A stretch of DNA of 64,000 nt, taken from Chamaesiphon sp. 336R_metabinner_41. GTDB taxonomy: Bacteria; Cyanobacteriota; Cyanobacteriia; Cyanobacteriales; Chamaesiphonaceae. The stretch spans positions 1-64,000 of the forward strand of contig JANYDE010000140.1 in the NCBI GenBank assembly GCA_025359915.1, written 5' to 3'. Position numbers and translations under genes: made by a program. The notes under the pieces are model-generated. The model saw only the letters and a program-made list of their open reading frames with translations, searched no databases and was not told the DNA's origin. Position 1 is the first letter of the stretch. Every line of letters starts with the position of its first letter. Shown here one piece after another: positions 9,064 to 19,438 of the stretch.

Positions 9064-10067
9064 TTTTCCTTTATAGCAGTTCGTCGGCGAGCTAAACGGC
9101 GAGCACGAATGGAGTTATCAAATTCTAGCGCGGCAGCAATGCCAAACTGCACAATGCCAAAAATCCAGAACACTTCCATAATAGAGCCACTTTCATATCC
9201 TTGCACTCGATCGTTAGCATAAGCGAACCAAGTGTCAGCAACATAGAAACATAATACCGCTTGTGCGGTCATTCGCCAGGGCAATCCTAATTGTCCCCCC
9301 CAGAAGCCTAAAAATAGAATTGCGGCAAAAATTAATAAGACTAAATCGCAGAGCACATAAAATAAGTTGAAGGTATGAACGAGTGGCTGCATCGATCGAT
9401 CGATTGCTAGTACCCATTCAGGTGGACGTACGGGAGCTGTAATTTTGCTTTGACTAGCAATCATCGTTGGCGCGGTAATTGCAGGCATCAGATGGCGATT
9501 AGGGGCATTCTGGACGACCGCTACGACCGTTGGCGATCCCGTTACCGCTCCAGCCGAGAGCGTAGTCAACCAACAACCGATCGTCAAACCTACAGCCGCA
9601 ACACCAATTACTACGACCCATTGCTGACGCGCCAATTGGACATCTCGATCGAGAATTGCCAGCCGCATCCCCGCAATCAGGATTAAATAAAACAACACAA
9701 AAAAAGGATTTCCGGCTGACGCGGCAGGATCTAATCCCCATTCCAATTCCCACAAACAAAACCACAAATTACCGCTAAAAAAAGCCCCAATTGCGATCGC
9801 AAATAACAGCCATACGGTTCTACCACTAGGAATATCTGGACTCTGCCAATTTCGCCAACACAAATATCCAGAGATCGCCAACCCAATCTCTTCTAATCCA
9901 GTAGTTACTAGAATAAACCACACTGGACGAGCAGCATGAGCATCGACAACACTAAAATTCAAATAGAGAATCGCCGAAATTACCGCCCAAATTATGCCCC
10001 AATAAGTGACATACTCCCCTCTCAACCAAGTCTGCAAGTCTAATTTATCCAAGGGTGGTTTAGTCAT
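9060..10067 (-). CDS. Multipass membrane protein, unknown function
   Basis: This 335-residue protein has about 7-8 hydrophobic segments (for example YWGIIWAVISAILYLNF, TVWLLFAIAIGAFFSG, WVVVIGVAAVGLTIGCW, LVLLIFAAILFLGFWGG), with an extra-membrane loop around residues 175-220. The last residues are basic (RARRLARRR), which suggests a cytoplasmic C-terminus. I do not recognise a named family. It is the middle gene of a three-gene minus-strand set: 14 bp after the 216-aa gene and overlapping the HTH gene by 4 bp. The operon arrangement hints at a sensor-membrane-regulator grouping, but that is inference. Confidence 0.7.
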   Translation of the reverse strand: MTKPPLDKLDLQTWLRGEYVTYWGIIWAVISAILYLNFSVVDAHAARPVWFILVTTGLEEIGLAISGYLCWRNWQSPDIPSGRTVWLLFAIAIGAFFSGNLWFCLWELEWGLDPAASAGNPFFVLFYLILIAGMRLAILDRDVQLARQQWVVVIGVAAVGLTIGCWLTTLSAGAVTGSPTVVAVVQNAPNRHLMPAITAPTMIASQSKITAPVRPPEWVLAIDRSMQPLVHTFNLFYVLCDLVLLIFAAILFLGFWGGQLGLPWRMTAQAVLCFYVADTWFAYANDRVQGYESGSIMEVFWIFGIVQFGIAAALEFDNSIRARRLARRRTAIKEK

Positions 10068-10081
10068 ATTGGAAGATATAT

Positions 10082-10732
10082 TTAAGCTTTAATATCTAAA
10101 ACGTCTATCAGTGTTAATCTCAGTGCATCTGGCATCGATTCTATAATATCGATGGTTAATCTCGTCCCAAATTCTCGACCAATTTTCTGTTGGGTGAGAT
10201 GATAAAGTTGTCGATCGAATGCGATAAAATCTGATTGCACCCAAGTAGGCAATTTCTCTACAGTCAATGGGTCAAGATTTAATAATCGATCGAAAGCTAC
10301 TGCCGATTTAAGCCGAGAATTTGCTATCAACAAATTTTCGGCACACGATTGTAATTGTTGCTTCCCCAATAAATCCTGCCACTGTAACCATAATTCCTGA
10401 AATAGCCAAATACTGGCTTGTTGTAATTCCAAATCATGATCGGGTTTTGTCAATCGGATCGATCGACTCTGAACCAAATCTAGTGCCCACAAAGAATAAT
10501 AACGCTCTTCACTCACCACTAAATATCGATCAGCGATAGAGACATCTACCGGATAATGATTTGTGGTCATTAGTTGCTGCAATCGTTCTTGGACTAATTC
10601 GGACTTATGACTGGCAAAAGCTTGAACTAAATTGTATTTTTGTCCTTGATAATTGAGCCTCAATCCCGAATTTCGCTCGCCAGCAAAGGTGGATATCTCA
10701 ATCTCTACTAATTTTGAATCGACGATTGACAT
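10082..10732 (-). CDS. Conserved hypothetical protein
   Basis: This is a 216-residue soluble protein with no signal peptide or membrane segment. It starts MSIVDSKLVEIEISTF and is mainly predicted helical in its second half (ASIWLFQELWLQWQDLLGK, then NLLIANSRLKSAVAFDRLL). No catalytic motif is visible and I cannot name a family. It is the first gene of the apparent operon with the membrane protein and HTH protein, 14 bp apart. Confidence 0.65.
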   Translation of the reverse strand: MSIVDSKLVEIEISTFAGERNSGLRLNYQGQKYNLVQAFASHKSELVQERLQQLMTTNHYPVDVSIADRYLVVSEERYYSLWALDLVQSRSIRLTKPDHDLELQQASIWLFQELWLQWQDLLGKQQLQSCAENLLIANSRLKSAVAFDRLLNLDPLTVEKLPTWVQSDFIAFDRQLYHLTQQKIGREFGTRLTIDIIESMPDALRLTLIDVLDIKA

Positions 10733-10884
10733 ATTAGCTTAGACAAAGCCCACAGTTTATGGACGTAGAAAATATATAGTAATATTTAATACTAATTACG
10801 CTCGGATCGCCTACGGTAATATTGCCGATCTTCGAGCTTGTTTCAATTTGATCGAAATATTTTATCTAAATTGTCAATAACGTA

Positions 10885-10893
10885 TGCTATAAT
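10885..10893 (+). promoter_or_regulatory. Extended -10 element of the tRNA-Arg gene
   Basis: TGC-TATAAT lies 14 nt before the tRNA 5' end. A TTGTCA at 10871-10876 is too close (11 nt) to act as a standard -35 box, so the extended TGn may substitute for it. Confidence 0.55.
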
Positions 10894-10906
10894 AGAGTGC
10901 TAATGC

Positions 10907-10980
10907 GGGTGAATAGCTCAGTTGGATAGAGCAACTACCTTCTAAGTAGTCGGTCGGGGGTTCGAGTCCCTCTTCACCCA
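10907..10980 (+). tRNA. tRNA-Arg (anticodon TCT)
   Basis: A complete cloverleaf of 74 nt reads directly. The acceptor stem is GGGTGAA (10907-10913) with TTCACCC (10973-10979) and discriminator A. The D arm is AGCTCAGTTGGATAGAGCA, the anticodon stem is ACTAC/GTAGT with loop CTTCTAA giving anticodon TCT, and the T arm is CGGGGGTTCGAGTCCCT-like. It decodes AGA/AGG arginine codons. CCA is not encoded, as is usual in cyanobacteria. It converges with urtE. Confidence 0.97.
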
Positions 10981-11008
10981 CTTGAAATACAGTCAGATAT
11001 TTAGTTAC

Positions 11009-11707
11009 CTACACAGCCAAGAAGCGTTGAATCACATCTTGACTCAATTCGCTCGTCGCACCCGAAGCGACAATACCACCCTTTTGCATCGCATAATAAC
11101 TATCCGCCTGTCTGACGAAATGGAGATGTTGTTCTACCAGCAATACCGATACTCCCGTCATTTCCACCACCCGCCGCACCGCTGCTTCGATGTCCAGAAT
11201 AATTGATGGCTGAATCCCTTCTGTGGGTTCATCCAAGACGAGTAAACGCGGATTTCCCATCAAAGCACGAGCGATGGCTAATTGCTGCTGTTGTCCGCCA
11301 CTCAAGTCGCCACCCATCCGCGACAGCATAGTTTCTAAAACCGGAAATAGTTCAAATATCTCCTGGGGAATATTTGTTGAATTGGGAATTTTCCCCCGTG
11401 CTTCTAATCCGAGTAAAAGATTTTCTTCGACAGTTAATCGTGGAATAATTTCCCGCCCTTGCGGTACATATCCGATTCCCATTCTGGCGCGAATATCTGG
11501 AGATTTATCATTAATTATCACACCATCAAGGGAAATTTGACCCGTGCGAGGTTTGAGCAATCCGATGATGCTTTTCATCAACGTAGTTTTACCCACGCCA
11601 TTTCTGCCAATCAAGCAAACCATCTTACCTGTGGGGACGTGTAAATCGACATTTCGCAAAATATGGCTCTCGCCATAGTAAACGTTTAAATTAGAGATTT
11701 CTAGCAT
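11009..11707 (-). CDS. urtE: Urea ABC transporter ATP-binding subunit UrtE
   Basis: One of the two ATPases of the high-affinity urea importer UrtABCDE in the inner membrane. The 232-residue protein has Walker A GRNGVGKTT (~36-44), signature LSGGQQQQLAIARAL, and Walker B LLVLDEPTEG. It belongs to the branched-chain amino acid LivF-like branch (QGREIIPRLTVEENLLLG). It is the last gene of the urt set, 147 bp after urtD; the gap contains A/T-rich short repeats. Assignment rests on the complete urtA-E order. Confidence 0.93.
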   Translation of the reverse strand: MLEISNLNVYYGESHILRNVDLHVPTGKMVCLIGRNGVGKTTLMKSIIGLLKPRTGQISLDGVIINDKSPDIRARMGIGYVPQGREIIPRLTVEENLLLGLEARGKIPNSTNIPQEIFELFPVLETMLSRMGGDLSGGQQQQLAIARALMGNPRLLVLDEPTEGIQPSIILDIEAAVRRVVEMTGVSVLLVEQHLHFVRQADSYYAMQKGGIVASGATSELSQDVIQRFLAV

Positions 11708-11819
11708 GATTAAATAGTCTCTTCAGTTTGCAAGTTTTAACAGAATATAAAAGTTCAAATTTTTTCTCTTCTAGGTGATTTATTGTTAGAGCTGGATTTG
11801 AATCTCTATCCTAAAACTC

Positions 11820-11856
11820 AATTATCAATTATTAATTATCAATTATTAATTAATTT
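11820..11856. repeat. AATTATCAATT-type short tandem repeat
   Basis: Iterated AATTATCAATTATTAATTATCAATT-like units fill the urtE-urtD spacer. Similar A/T-rich units occur at 13713-13757, 14941-14960 and 38927-38960, always between genes. Confidence 0.6.
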
Positions 11857-12610
11857 AACTATCTACTGATTGCGGTTGACCGAGATAGACTTCGATTACT
11901 CTAGGATCGCTTTGTACTTCGTCGATGGTGCCTTCACACAGTACCGTTCCTTGATGTAAAACTGTGACTTTGCGGGCAATTTGGCGGACGAATTCCATGT
12001 CATGCTCAATCACTAAAATTGCGTGACTTTCGGCTAGCGTGACGAGCAAATGACCGACATTTTCGGTTTCTTCATCTGTCAATCCAGCGACGGGTTCATC
12101 GACGAGTAATAGTTCTGGCGATTGCGCGACGAGCATTCCAATTTCCAACCGTTGCTTTTCACCGTGGGAGAGTAAATCAGCTTTGCGTTCGGCTTTTACT
12201 GCGAGTCCAATTGTCTCTAATAGTATCCCAATTCGATCGCGTTCATCTCTGGATAGTTGCTTAAATAATGTCCCCCACACGTCTTTATGTTTATTAGCGG
12301 CTAGTTCCAAATTTTCTCTGGCGGTGAGATTGAGATAAACTCTAGGGGTTTGAAATTTACGTCCAATTCCCAGTCGGGAGATTTGTTCTTCGGAGTAGCG
12401 GCGAATATTTTTGCCTTTAAATAATACCTGTCCAGTAGTCGGCTTGATTTTACCAGTAATCAAATCGAGAAAGGTAGTTTTACCCGCGCCATTGGGGCCG
12501 ATCACTACTCGCAGTTCGCCTGGAGCCATGCTAAAATTGAGATTATTAATCGCTTTAAAGCCATCAAAATCCATCGTTAGATTTTCAGTTGTGAGGATGC
12601 TCTCGTTCAC
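11855..12610 (-). CDS. urtD: Urea ABC transporter ATP-binding subunit UrtD
   Basis: Second ATPase of the urea importer. It has 251 residues with Walker A GPNGAGKTTFLDLITG (~38-53), the LivG-type signature LSHGEKQRLEIGMLVAQ, Walker B LLLVDEPVAGL and the switch histidine in VIEHDMEF. FQTPRVYLNLTARENLELA is a LivG/UrtD-type block. The start overlaps the end of urtC by 26 bp, which supports cotranscription and translational coupling. Confidence 0.93.
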   Translation of the reverse strand: MNESILTTENLTMDFDGFKAINNLNFSMAPGELRVVIGPNGAGKTTFLDLITGKIKPTTGQVLFKGKNIRRYSEEQISRLGIGRKFQTPRVYLNLTARENLELAANKHKDVWGTLFKQLSRDERDRIGILLETIGLAVKAERKADLLSHGEKQRLEIGMLVAQSPELLLVDEPVAGLTDEETENVGHLLVTLAESHAILVIEHDMEFVRQIARKVTVLHQGTVLCEGTIDEVQSDPRVIEVYLGQPQSVDS

Positions 12611-13712
12611 TCTGTACCTCTGGGTTTAAATCGATATTTGGATAAGTAGTAATTGGTTGCTGACGATGTCGGAATAGTTTTCTCAAGCCAACAACTCCAT
12701 CGGGTAATACTGTCACAACAATCAGGAATAATGCACCTTGAAAGAACAGCCAGACTTCCGGAAATTGCTCACTGAGCAGGCTTTTTGCAAAGTTAACTAA
12801 CAACGTACCTAAAATCGCGCCTATTAGGGTCCCACGTCCTCCTGCTGCGACCCAAATTACCATTTCGATCGAGAAGCCAATATCCATCAATTGGGGGGAT
12901 ACTCGTCCAGTTTGAATGGTATAGAATGCGCCACCAATTGCGGCAAGTGCGGCGGAGACAGCAAAGACAATTACTTTAAATCCAGTCGGATTATAGCCAG
13001 AAAATCTCAATCTATTTTCATCATCTCTAATTGCTACTAATAAATTGCCAAATCTACCACTAGTCAGCCAGCGACACAGTGCATAAGCAAGCACGAGCGC
13101 GACAATCGTGAGGATGTAAAAGGTGAATTGATATTGACCGACATCTGCGCCTAAGATAGTCTTAAAATCTGTTAAACCGTTAGTACCATTAAATAGTTTT
13201 TGCTGTCCATTAAAAAAGTTAAAAAAGACAACGGTGGCGGCTTGCGTAAGGATCGAAAAATAGACACCCCTAATCCGATTGCGGAAGACTAAATACCCGA
13301 GTAATCCGCCAATGATTGTGGGAACGATCAGAATAGCTAAAAATGCAAATCCAAAGTCATGAAATGGTTTCCAAAACCAGGGTAGTTCGGGGACACCATA
13401 GAGATTCATAAACTCAGGAAGTTGATTCGCCGCATCTTTAGGGATCTGCAATTTCAGATACATAGCGAGCAGATAACCACCCAGAGCAAAAAATACACCA
13501 TGCCCCATACTGAGCAATCCAGTATAACCCCAAATTAGATCGATGCCTAATGCTGCGATCGATAGAGCCAAAAATCTCCCTAATAAACTCAGCCGAAAAT
13601 CAGTGAGTATCCAGGGTACGATTAGGATTAATATTGAAGCAATCGCAATTACAATTCCAGCCTCTACTAGTAATCGATTGTCTCGTCTTTTCTTTGGTAC
13701 AACAGTCATCAT
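12585..13712 (-). CDS. urtC: Urea ABC transporter permease UrtC
   Basis: LivM-type membrane permease, 375 residues with about 8-10 membrane helices (LLVEAGIVIAIASILILIV, SLLGRFLALSIAALGIDL, FAFLAILIVPTIIGGLLGYL). Family blocks include GYTGLLSMGHGVFFALGGY and AAGGRGTLIGAILGTLLVNF near residue 295. It forms the transmembrane channel with UrtB. It is 61 bp downstream of urtB, the gap again containing TTGATAA-type repeats. Confidence 0.92.
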   Translation of the reverse strand: MMTVVPKKRRDNRLLVEAGIVIAIASILILIVPWILTDFRLSLLGRFLALSIAALGIDLIWGYTGLLSMGHGVFFALGGYLLAMYLKLQIPKDAANQLPEFMNLYGVPELPWFWKPFHDFGFAFLAILIVPTIIGGLLGYLVFRNRIRGVYFSILTQAATVVFFNFFNGQQKLFNGTNGLTDFKTILGADVGQYQFTFYILTIVALVLAYALCRWLTSGRFGNLLVAIRDDENRLRFSGYNPTGFKVIVFAVSAALAAIGGAFYTIQTGRVSPQLMDIGFSIEMVIWVAAGGRGTLIGAILGTLLVNFAKSLLSEQFPEVWLFFQGALFLIVVTVLPDGVVGLRKLFRHRQQPITTYPNIDLNPEVQSEREHPHN

Positions 13713-13773
13713 AATTGATAATTAATAATTGATAATTGATAACTTTGATAACTTTGATAATCATCAATTAAAC
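13713..13773. repeat. TTGATAA-type short tandem repeat between urtB and urtC
   Basis: ATTGATAATTAATAATTGATAATTGATAACTTTGATAACTTTGATAA-like sequence (written here in part) with a near 7-10 bp period. It sits in the 61-bp spacer, so it will be part of the urt transcript. Confidence 0.6.
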
Positions 13774-14934
13774 CTACAATTCAACGTTGCGTCCCTTTTG
13801 AGGAAAGATGCCACCAGGACGAATTTGCAAGAAAGTAATAATCAAGGCAAACACCATTACTTTCGCCATACTAGTCGTTGCAAAAAAAGTAAAGAAATCT
13901 GCAATAGGTTGAATCGGTGCAAACATTGTGGCAATATTTCCCGAACCAATTAAATAACTCGCAGTACCAATACTCAGCGCAGCAATAATCGTTCCAGCTA
14001 ATTTACCAACGCCGCCAACGACTACCACCATAAAAGTATCCACAACATAGTTTTGTCCAGTATTTGGACCAACAGAACCGAGTAAACTAATCGCACACCC
14101 CGCTACACCAGCTAATCCCGAACCAAGGGCAAATGTAAACGCATCAACTTGAGCAGTAGGAATACCTAAACAAGCACTCATCTGTCGATTTTGAGTGACG
14201 GCGCGAATTCTTAGTCCCCAGTTTGTCTTTTGGAGAAATAGATATATGCCTACTAAACAAATGACGGTGATTAGCATGATAAATAGCCGACTATATGGCA
14301 ATTGAAAATCACCAATCGGTAAACCACCACGCAACCAAGCGGGTGCAGTAACATCGACATTTTGGGCACCAAACCAGGGTTGGGTGACTGCGAGTTTAAA
14401 TGTCTGGGCAAGTAAGACACTAACGGCGGCACTAATCGCGATCGACAGTGGTAAAATAATAGCGATCGCACCATTCCTAATTCTCTCGAAATCTGGGCGA
14501 CGTTTGATCCACCACATTCCACCGAAGAATAGGAGTGAGAATAAAGCGATCGAAATTGATATTCCTAAGCTAATACTGCGGACAAATTGCTGTAAAATTA
14601 GACTTACACCCCAAGTCGCCAATAAAGTTTCTAGCGGTCGTCCATAGAGAAATCTAATTACTCCTCGCTCTAATACTATTCCAGCGGCTGCTGCAACGAT
14701 GAAAGCGGCAATTAGGGCAAAGAATATATAAAGTTCAAATAGCGGCGCAGGGAGCGTTTTAAAGATGTTCTGGACGACGAATGTTGTGTAGGCTCCCAAC
14801 ATCATTAATTCTCCATGTGCGAGATTAATTACGCCCATTAAGCCAAACACAATTGCCAATCCTAACGCCGAAATGAGCAGAACTGAGCCAATACTCATTC
14901 CGTTAAAAATAGCTTCCAATAATCCTGTTAACAC
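13774..14934 (-). CDS. urtB: Urea ABC transporter permease UrtB
   Basis: LivH-type permease, about 386 residues with multiple membrane helices. The family start is clear: TGLLEAIFNGMSIGSVLLI and GLMGVINLAHGELMMLGAY (residues ~25-45). GLAGVAGCAISLLG and VVVVGGVGKLAGTIIAAL near residue 300 are also typical. GTG at 14934 is preferred because homology begins here; an ATG at 14982 would add 16 residues encoded by TTGATAAATA-type repeats. UrtB pairs with UrtC. It lies 126 bp downstream of urtA. Confidence 0.92.
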   Translation of the reverse strand: MLTGLLEAIFNGMSIGSVLLISALGLAIVFGLMGVINLAHGELMMLGAYTTFVVQNIFKTLPAPLFELYIFFALIAAFIVAAAAGIVLERGVIRFLYGRPLETLLATWGVSLILQQFVRSISLGISISIALFSLLFFGGMWWIKRRPDFERIRNGAIAIILPLSIAISAAVSVLLAQTFKLAVTQPWFGAQNVDVTAPAWLRGGLPIGDFQLPYSRLFIMLITVICLVGIYLFLQKTNWGLRIRAVTQNRQMSACLGIPTAQVDAFTFALGSGLAGVAGCAISLLGSVGPNTGQNYVVDTFMVVVVGGVGKLAGTIIAALSIGTASYLIGSGNIATMFAPIQPIADFFTFFATTSMAKVMVFALIITFLQIRPGGIFPQKGRNVEL

Positions 14935-15060
14935 TTTTATTAGTTGATAATTGATAAATATAGATAAATGTAGGGTGGGCATTGCCCACCATCTAGAATT
15001 AAAGCTATTTAAAATAGCCTTTGAATATACTTGGATACCCTATCATATTTCAACTATCAA

Positions 15061-16395
15061 CTAAACTTTTGACTTGTACTTCCCACCTTTGGCTGGATCT
15101 GACCAATCGCAAGCGAAACCTTTAGTTTCAGCTACATATTGATTCCAAGGAATTGGTTTAACTGCTTCTTTAGATTCAGAAACAATCTTGAACATTCCAT
15201 CTGCGCCGATTTCGCCGATGCGAACAAATTTTGACAAGTGGTGATTATTTTCCATCGTCACTTTACCTTCTGGTGCATCAAAAGTTAGACCATTAGATGC
15301 TTTCCGAACTGCTTCGAGTTCAAAAGTTTTAGCTTTTTCGACTGCCATTTTCCACATATATACCATAATATATGCAGCTTCCATCGGATCGTTAACTACT
15401 CTTTCTGCACCGTATTTTTTCTTGAAGTTTTCCACGAAAGTTTTATTCGCTGGAGTATTCACCGTTTGGAAATAGTTCCAGGAAGCATAATGACCTTTGA
15501 GGTATTCTACCCCGATCGCTTTGACTTCTTCTTCTGCTACACTAACAGACATGACTGGATACTTAGCAGCAGTTAAACCAGCACTTTGCATCTGTTTGAA
15601 GAACGCAACGTTACTATCGCCATTTAAAGTATTAAAAATGACTCCACCGTTGGGTAAAGCCTTTTTAATTTTAGCGATAATTGGTGTGACTTCGTTATTA
15701 CCTAAAGGTAAATAATCCTCTCCAACTGTTTTACCACCTTTAGCGGCTAATTGCGCTTTGATGATCGTATTTGCGGTGCGGGGGAATACATAGTCAGAAC
15801 CCACGAGGAAGAATTCTTTACCTTTATTTTTCAGCAACCAGTCAACCGCAGGCTCGATTTGTTGGTTGGGTGCAGCACCAGTATAAAAGACATTTTGCGA
15901 ACATTCTTGTCCTTCATATTGAACGGGATACCAGAGCATATGCTTTTTCCCTTCAAATACAGGTAAGACTGCTTTTCTACTTGCAGATGTCCAGCAACCA
16001 AAGACTGTTTCTACTTTATCTTGGTCGATCAATTTTTTTGCTTTCTCAGCAAATTTATCCCAATCAGAAGCACCATCTTCAACGATTGCTTCAATCTGTT
16101 TGCCTAATACACCACCCTTGGCATTAATTTCAGCAATCGCCAATTGTTCGGCATCAACAACGCTTTTCTCACTAATCGCCATCGTACCACTGAGAGAGTG
16201 CAAAATCCCAACTTTGACAGCATTAGGATTTGCCGCGACAGGTGCAGTGCTGGGAGTCGCCGTAGCGTCTGGAGCTGTGCTGGGCGTGGCTGTTGGACTA
16301 GATCCTGGTTTTGTACAAGCATTGAGAATTACTGTACCCGCAAGTCCAGCACCACCCAATAAGATGAATCTACGTCGTCCAAATTGATTTGCCAT
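15061..16395 (-). CDS. urtA: Urea ABC transporter substrate-binding protein UrtA
   Basis: Periplasmic urea-binding component, 444 residues. The N-terminus has a twin-arginine-like RRRF and a lipobox LNAC around residue 26, so it is probably a lipoprotein. A Pro/Thr/Ala-rich linker (~30-58) follows. The periplasmic binding domain begins [18 protein letters not shown] and contains [18 protein letters not shown] and [20 protein letters not shown], which distinguish UrtA from other Leu/Ile/Val-binding proteins. It is the first gene of urtABCDE and has an NtcA-type promoter upstream. Confidence 0.95.
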   Translation of the reverse strand: MANQFGRRRFILLGGAGLAGTVILNACTKPGSSPTATPSTAPDATATPSTAPVAANPNAVKVGILHSLSGTMAISEKSVVDAEQLAIAEINAKGGVLGKQIEAIVEDGASDWDKFAEKAKKLIDQDKVETVFGCWTSASRKAVLPVFEGKKHMLWYPVQYEGQECSQNVFYTGAAPNQQIEPAVDWLLKNKGKEFFLVGSDYVFPRTANTIIKAQLAAKGGKTVGEDYLPLGNNEVTPIIAKIKKALPNGGVIFNTLNGDSNVAFFKQMQSAGLTAAKYPVMSVSVAEEEVKAIGVEYLKGHYASWNYFQTVNTPANKTFVENFKKKYGAERVVNDPMEAAYIMVYMWKMAVEKAKTFELEAVRKASNGLTFDAPEGKVTMENNHHLSKFVRIGEIGADGMFKIVSESKEAVKPIPWNQYVAETKGFACDWSDPAKGGKYKSKV

Positions 16396-16437
16396 AAATA
16401 TTTAACTCTACTCTTCACACAAGATTGATTGGATGAG

Positions 16438-16479
16438 ATCCTATTGTTAATATCTCAGCTTTTGTGTATATTGCTATAC
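16438..16479 (-). promoter_or_regulatory. NtcA class II promoter of urtA
   Basis: A perfect palindromic GTA-N8-TAC (16466-16479) is followed on the minus strand, after 22 nt, by TAGGAT (16438-16443), matching the consensus GTAN8TAC-N22/23-TAN3T for NtcA-activated promoters. The -10 lies about 43 nt before the urtA ATG. This predicts induction of the urea transporter under combined-nitrogen limitation. Confidence 0.88.
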
Positions 16480-16532
16480 AAAATCTCAAAATTTTACAAA
16501 GCTTTAGACTAATGGCTGAATTTTGATGTAAT

Positions 16533-16572
16533 AAAATGCCCTAATACAAATACATGAGTATTAAGGCATTTT
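16533..16572 (-). terminator. Hairpin downstream of pyrG
   Basis: AAAATGCCCTAATAC (16533-16547) pairs with GTATTAAGGCATTTT (16558-16572), one mismatch, 10-nt loop. It lies 71 nt after the pyrG stop on the minus strand and ends in a short T-rich tail, so it can separate pyrG from the urt promoter. Confidence 0.7.
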
Positions 16573-16642
16573 TATCGCACGATTTTAACCGCTGATTATT
16601 TTGAAGTGCAGAATGTAAATCAAAAGTGAATTTGGCTAGACA

Positions 16643-18301
<1,659 letters not shown>

Positions 18302-18458
18302 CTACTTACTCGATTACTATCGTAGACGGCAAGCCGTTCGACTAAATCATTGTAGACTAATCACCGCCCATTGCTCTGTGCTACGTATCCACAATCTGGC
18401 GTATGCTAAGTAGCACGATACATAGTCGTAGGAAAAGAGCGTGAAAATATCTATTTCA

Positions 18459-19208
18459 TTACCTGATGAACTGGTTCACTGTTCTGATTTTCAACTCTGC
18501 CAAATCTAAGATCGACACATCAGCCATCGCCAAAGGCTGCGCAGATCTGCCCCAAGAGATGCCAATACACCCCGCAGCACCGCCGTTACTGCCCATGATC
18601 ATATCCCAACTACTATCGCCAACCATCAAGGTTCTAGCGGGATCTACACCCATTTCCTGACAGGCAAATTGAAATAAGCGCGGATCTGGCTTGGCAAACT
18701 GGAGATCGGAACCTAGGAGGACTTGGAAATAAGATTGGATCTTGTGATAATTGGCAAAACTAACGACTTGGCTCGTCGTCGCGGCGGAAACTATGCCCAT
18801 TTTAATCCCTGCTGCTGCGAAAGATTCGATCGATCCCGCACAGCCAGGAAACATCGCAGCGGGGGTAGATTCCATCACTCGATCGACTTCAGTAAATGCA
18901 CCGCGTACAATATCTAGAGATGCGCTCCAACCTCTCCCCGTTTCGGCAATATACGCCGCCGCCGCAATTTCGTTTTCATAGCGACTACCCACAGCTTGCA
19001 ATCCGGCGGGATCTAATCTCAGTCCATTCACGCCAAAAGCCATTAGTAAGGGTTCACCGACACCTGGAATTTGAGCGTCGATAAGTCTGGCTCGTTTCTG
19101 GGCGACATTGCGGAGATAGTCCCCAGAGTCTTCCAGTGTGCCATCTTTGTCAAAAATAATGGCTTGGATATCGGAGAATTTGTGACTGAGACAATCGATT
19201 GAAATCAT
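18459..19208 (-). CDS. HAD-superfamily hydrolase
   Basis: A 249-residue phosphatase-like protein of the haloacid dehalogenase superfamily, subclass with an alpha-helical cap. Motif I is FDKDGTLEDSG (~19-29), with nucleophile and acid/base aspartates as DxD. Motif II is in MGIVSAAT, motif III is the lysine in FAKPDPRLF, and motif IV is MVGDSSWDMIMGSNGG. The second residue of the motif is K, as in phosphoglycolate-phosphatase-like proteins. Substrate is not inferable. A run of GGGAGAT heptamers begins directly beyond its start codon. Confidence 0.85.
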   Translation of the reverse strand: MISIDCLSHKFSDIQAIIFDKDGTLEDSGDYLRNVAQKRARLIDAQIPGVGEPLLMAFGVNGLRLDPAGLQAVGSRYENEIAAAAYIAETGRGWSASLDIVRGAFTEVDRVMESTPAAMFPGCAGSIESFAAAGIKMGIVSAATTSQVVSFANYHKIQSYFQVLLGSDLQFAKPDPRLFQFACQEMGVDPARTLMVGDSSWDMIMGSNGGAAGCIGISWGRSAQPLAMADVSILDLAELKIRTVNQFIR

Positions 19209-19209
19209 G

Positions 19210-19251
19210 GGGAGTTGGGAGATGGGAGTTGGGAGATGGGAGATGGGAGTT
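19210..19251. repeat. Six tandem heptamers GGGAG(A/T)T
   Basis: Six consecutive 7-bp units, alternating GGGAGTT and GGGAGAT. The same unit, or its complement, occurs at 49111-49166 and 51961-51985. It is a short tandemly repeated repetitive element of the kind known in cyanobacteria. Confidence 0.8.
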
Positions 19252-19438
19252 TAGTGCTAGCTTAATTTAAACATCCTAATCACATCATGATGTTAAATGA
19301 TAAATAAATATTGCGATCGAGCTAATACATGTCGGATCGCAGTGCAAGATCGAGAATATAACAGAAATTTTAACGGCTCACGGTGGACAAGCTTCAACTC
19401 GCCACCAGGTACTTCTAGAAGTAGATAGGAATATACTA

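Noticed and set aside
10871-10876. TTGTCA as -35 box of the tRNA gene
   Set aside because: Spacing of 11 nt to TATAAT is too short; an extended -10 is a better explanation.
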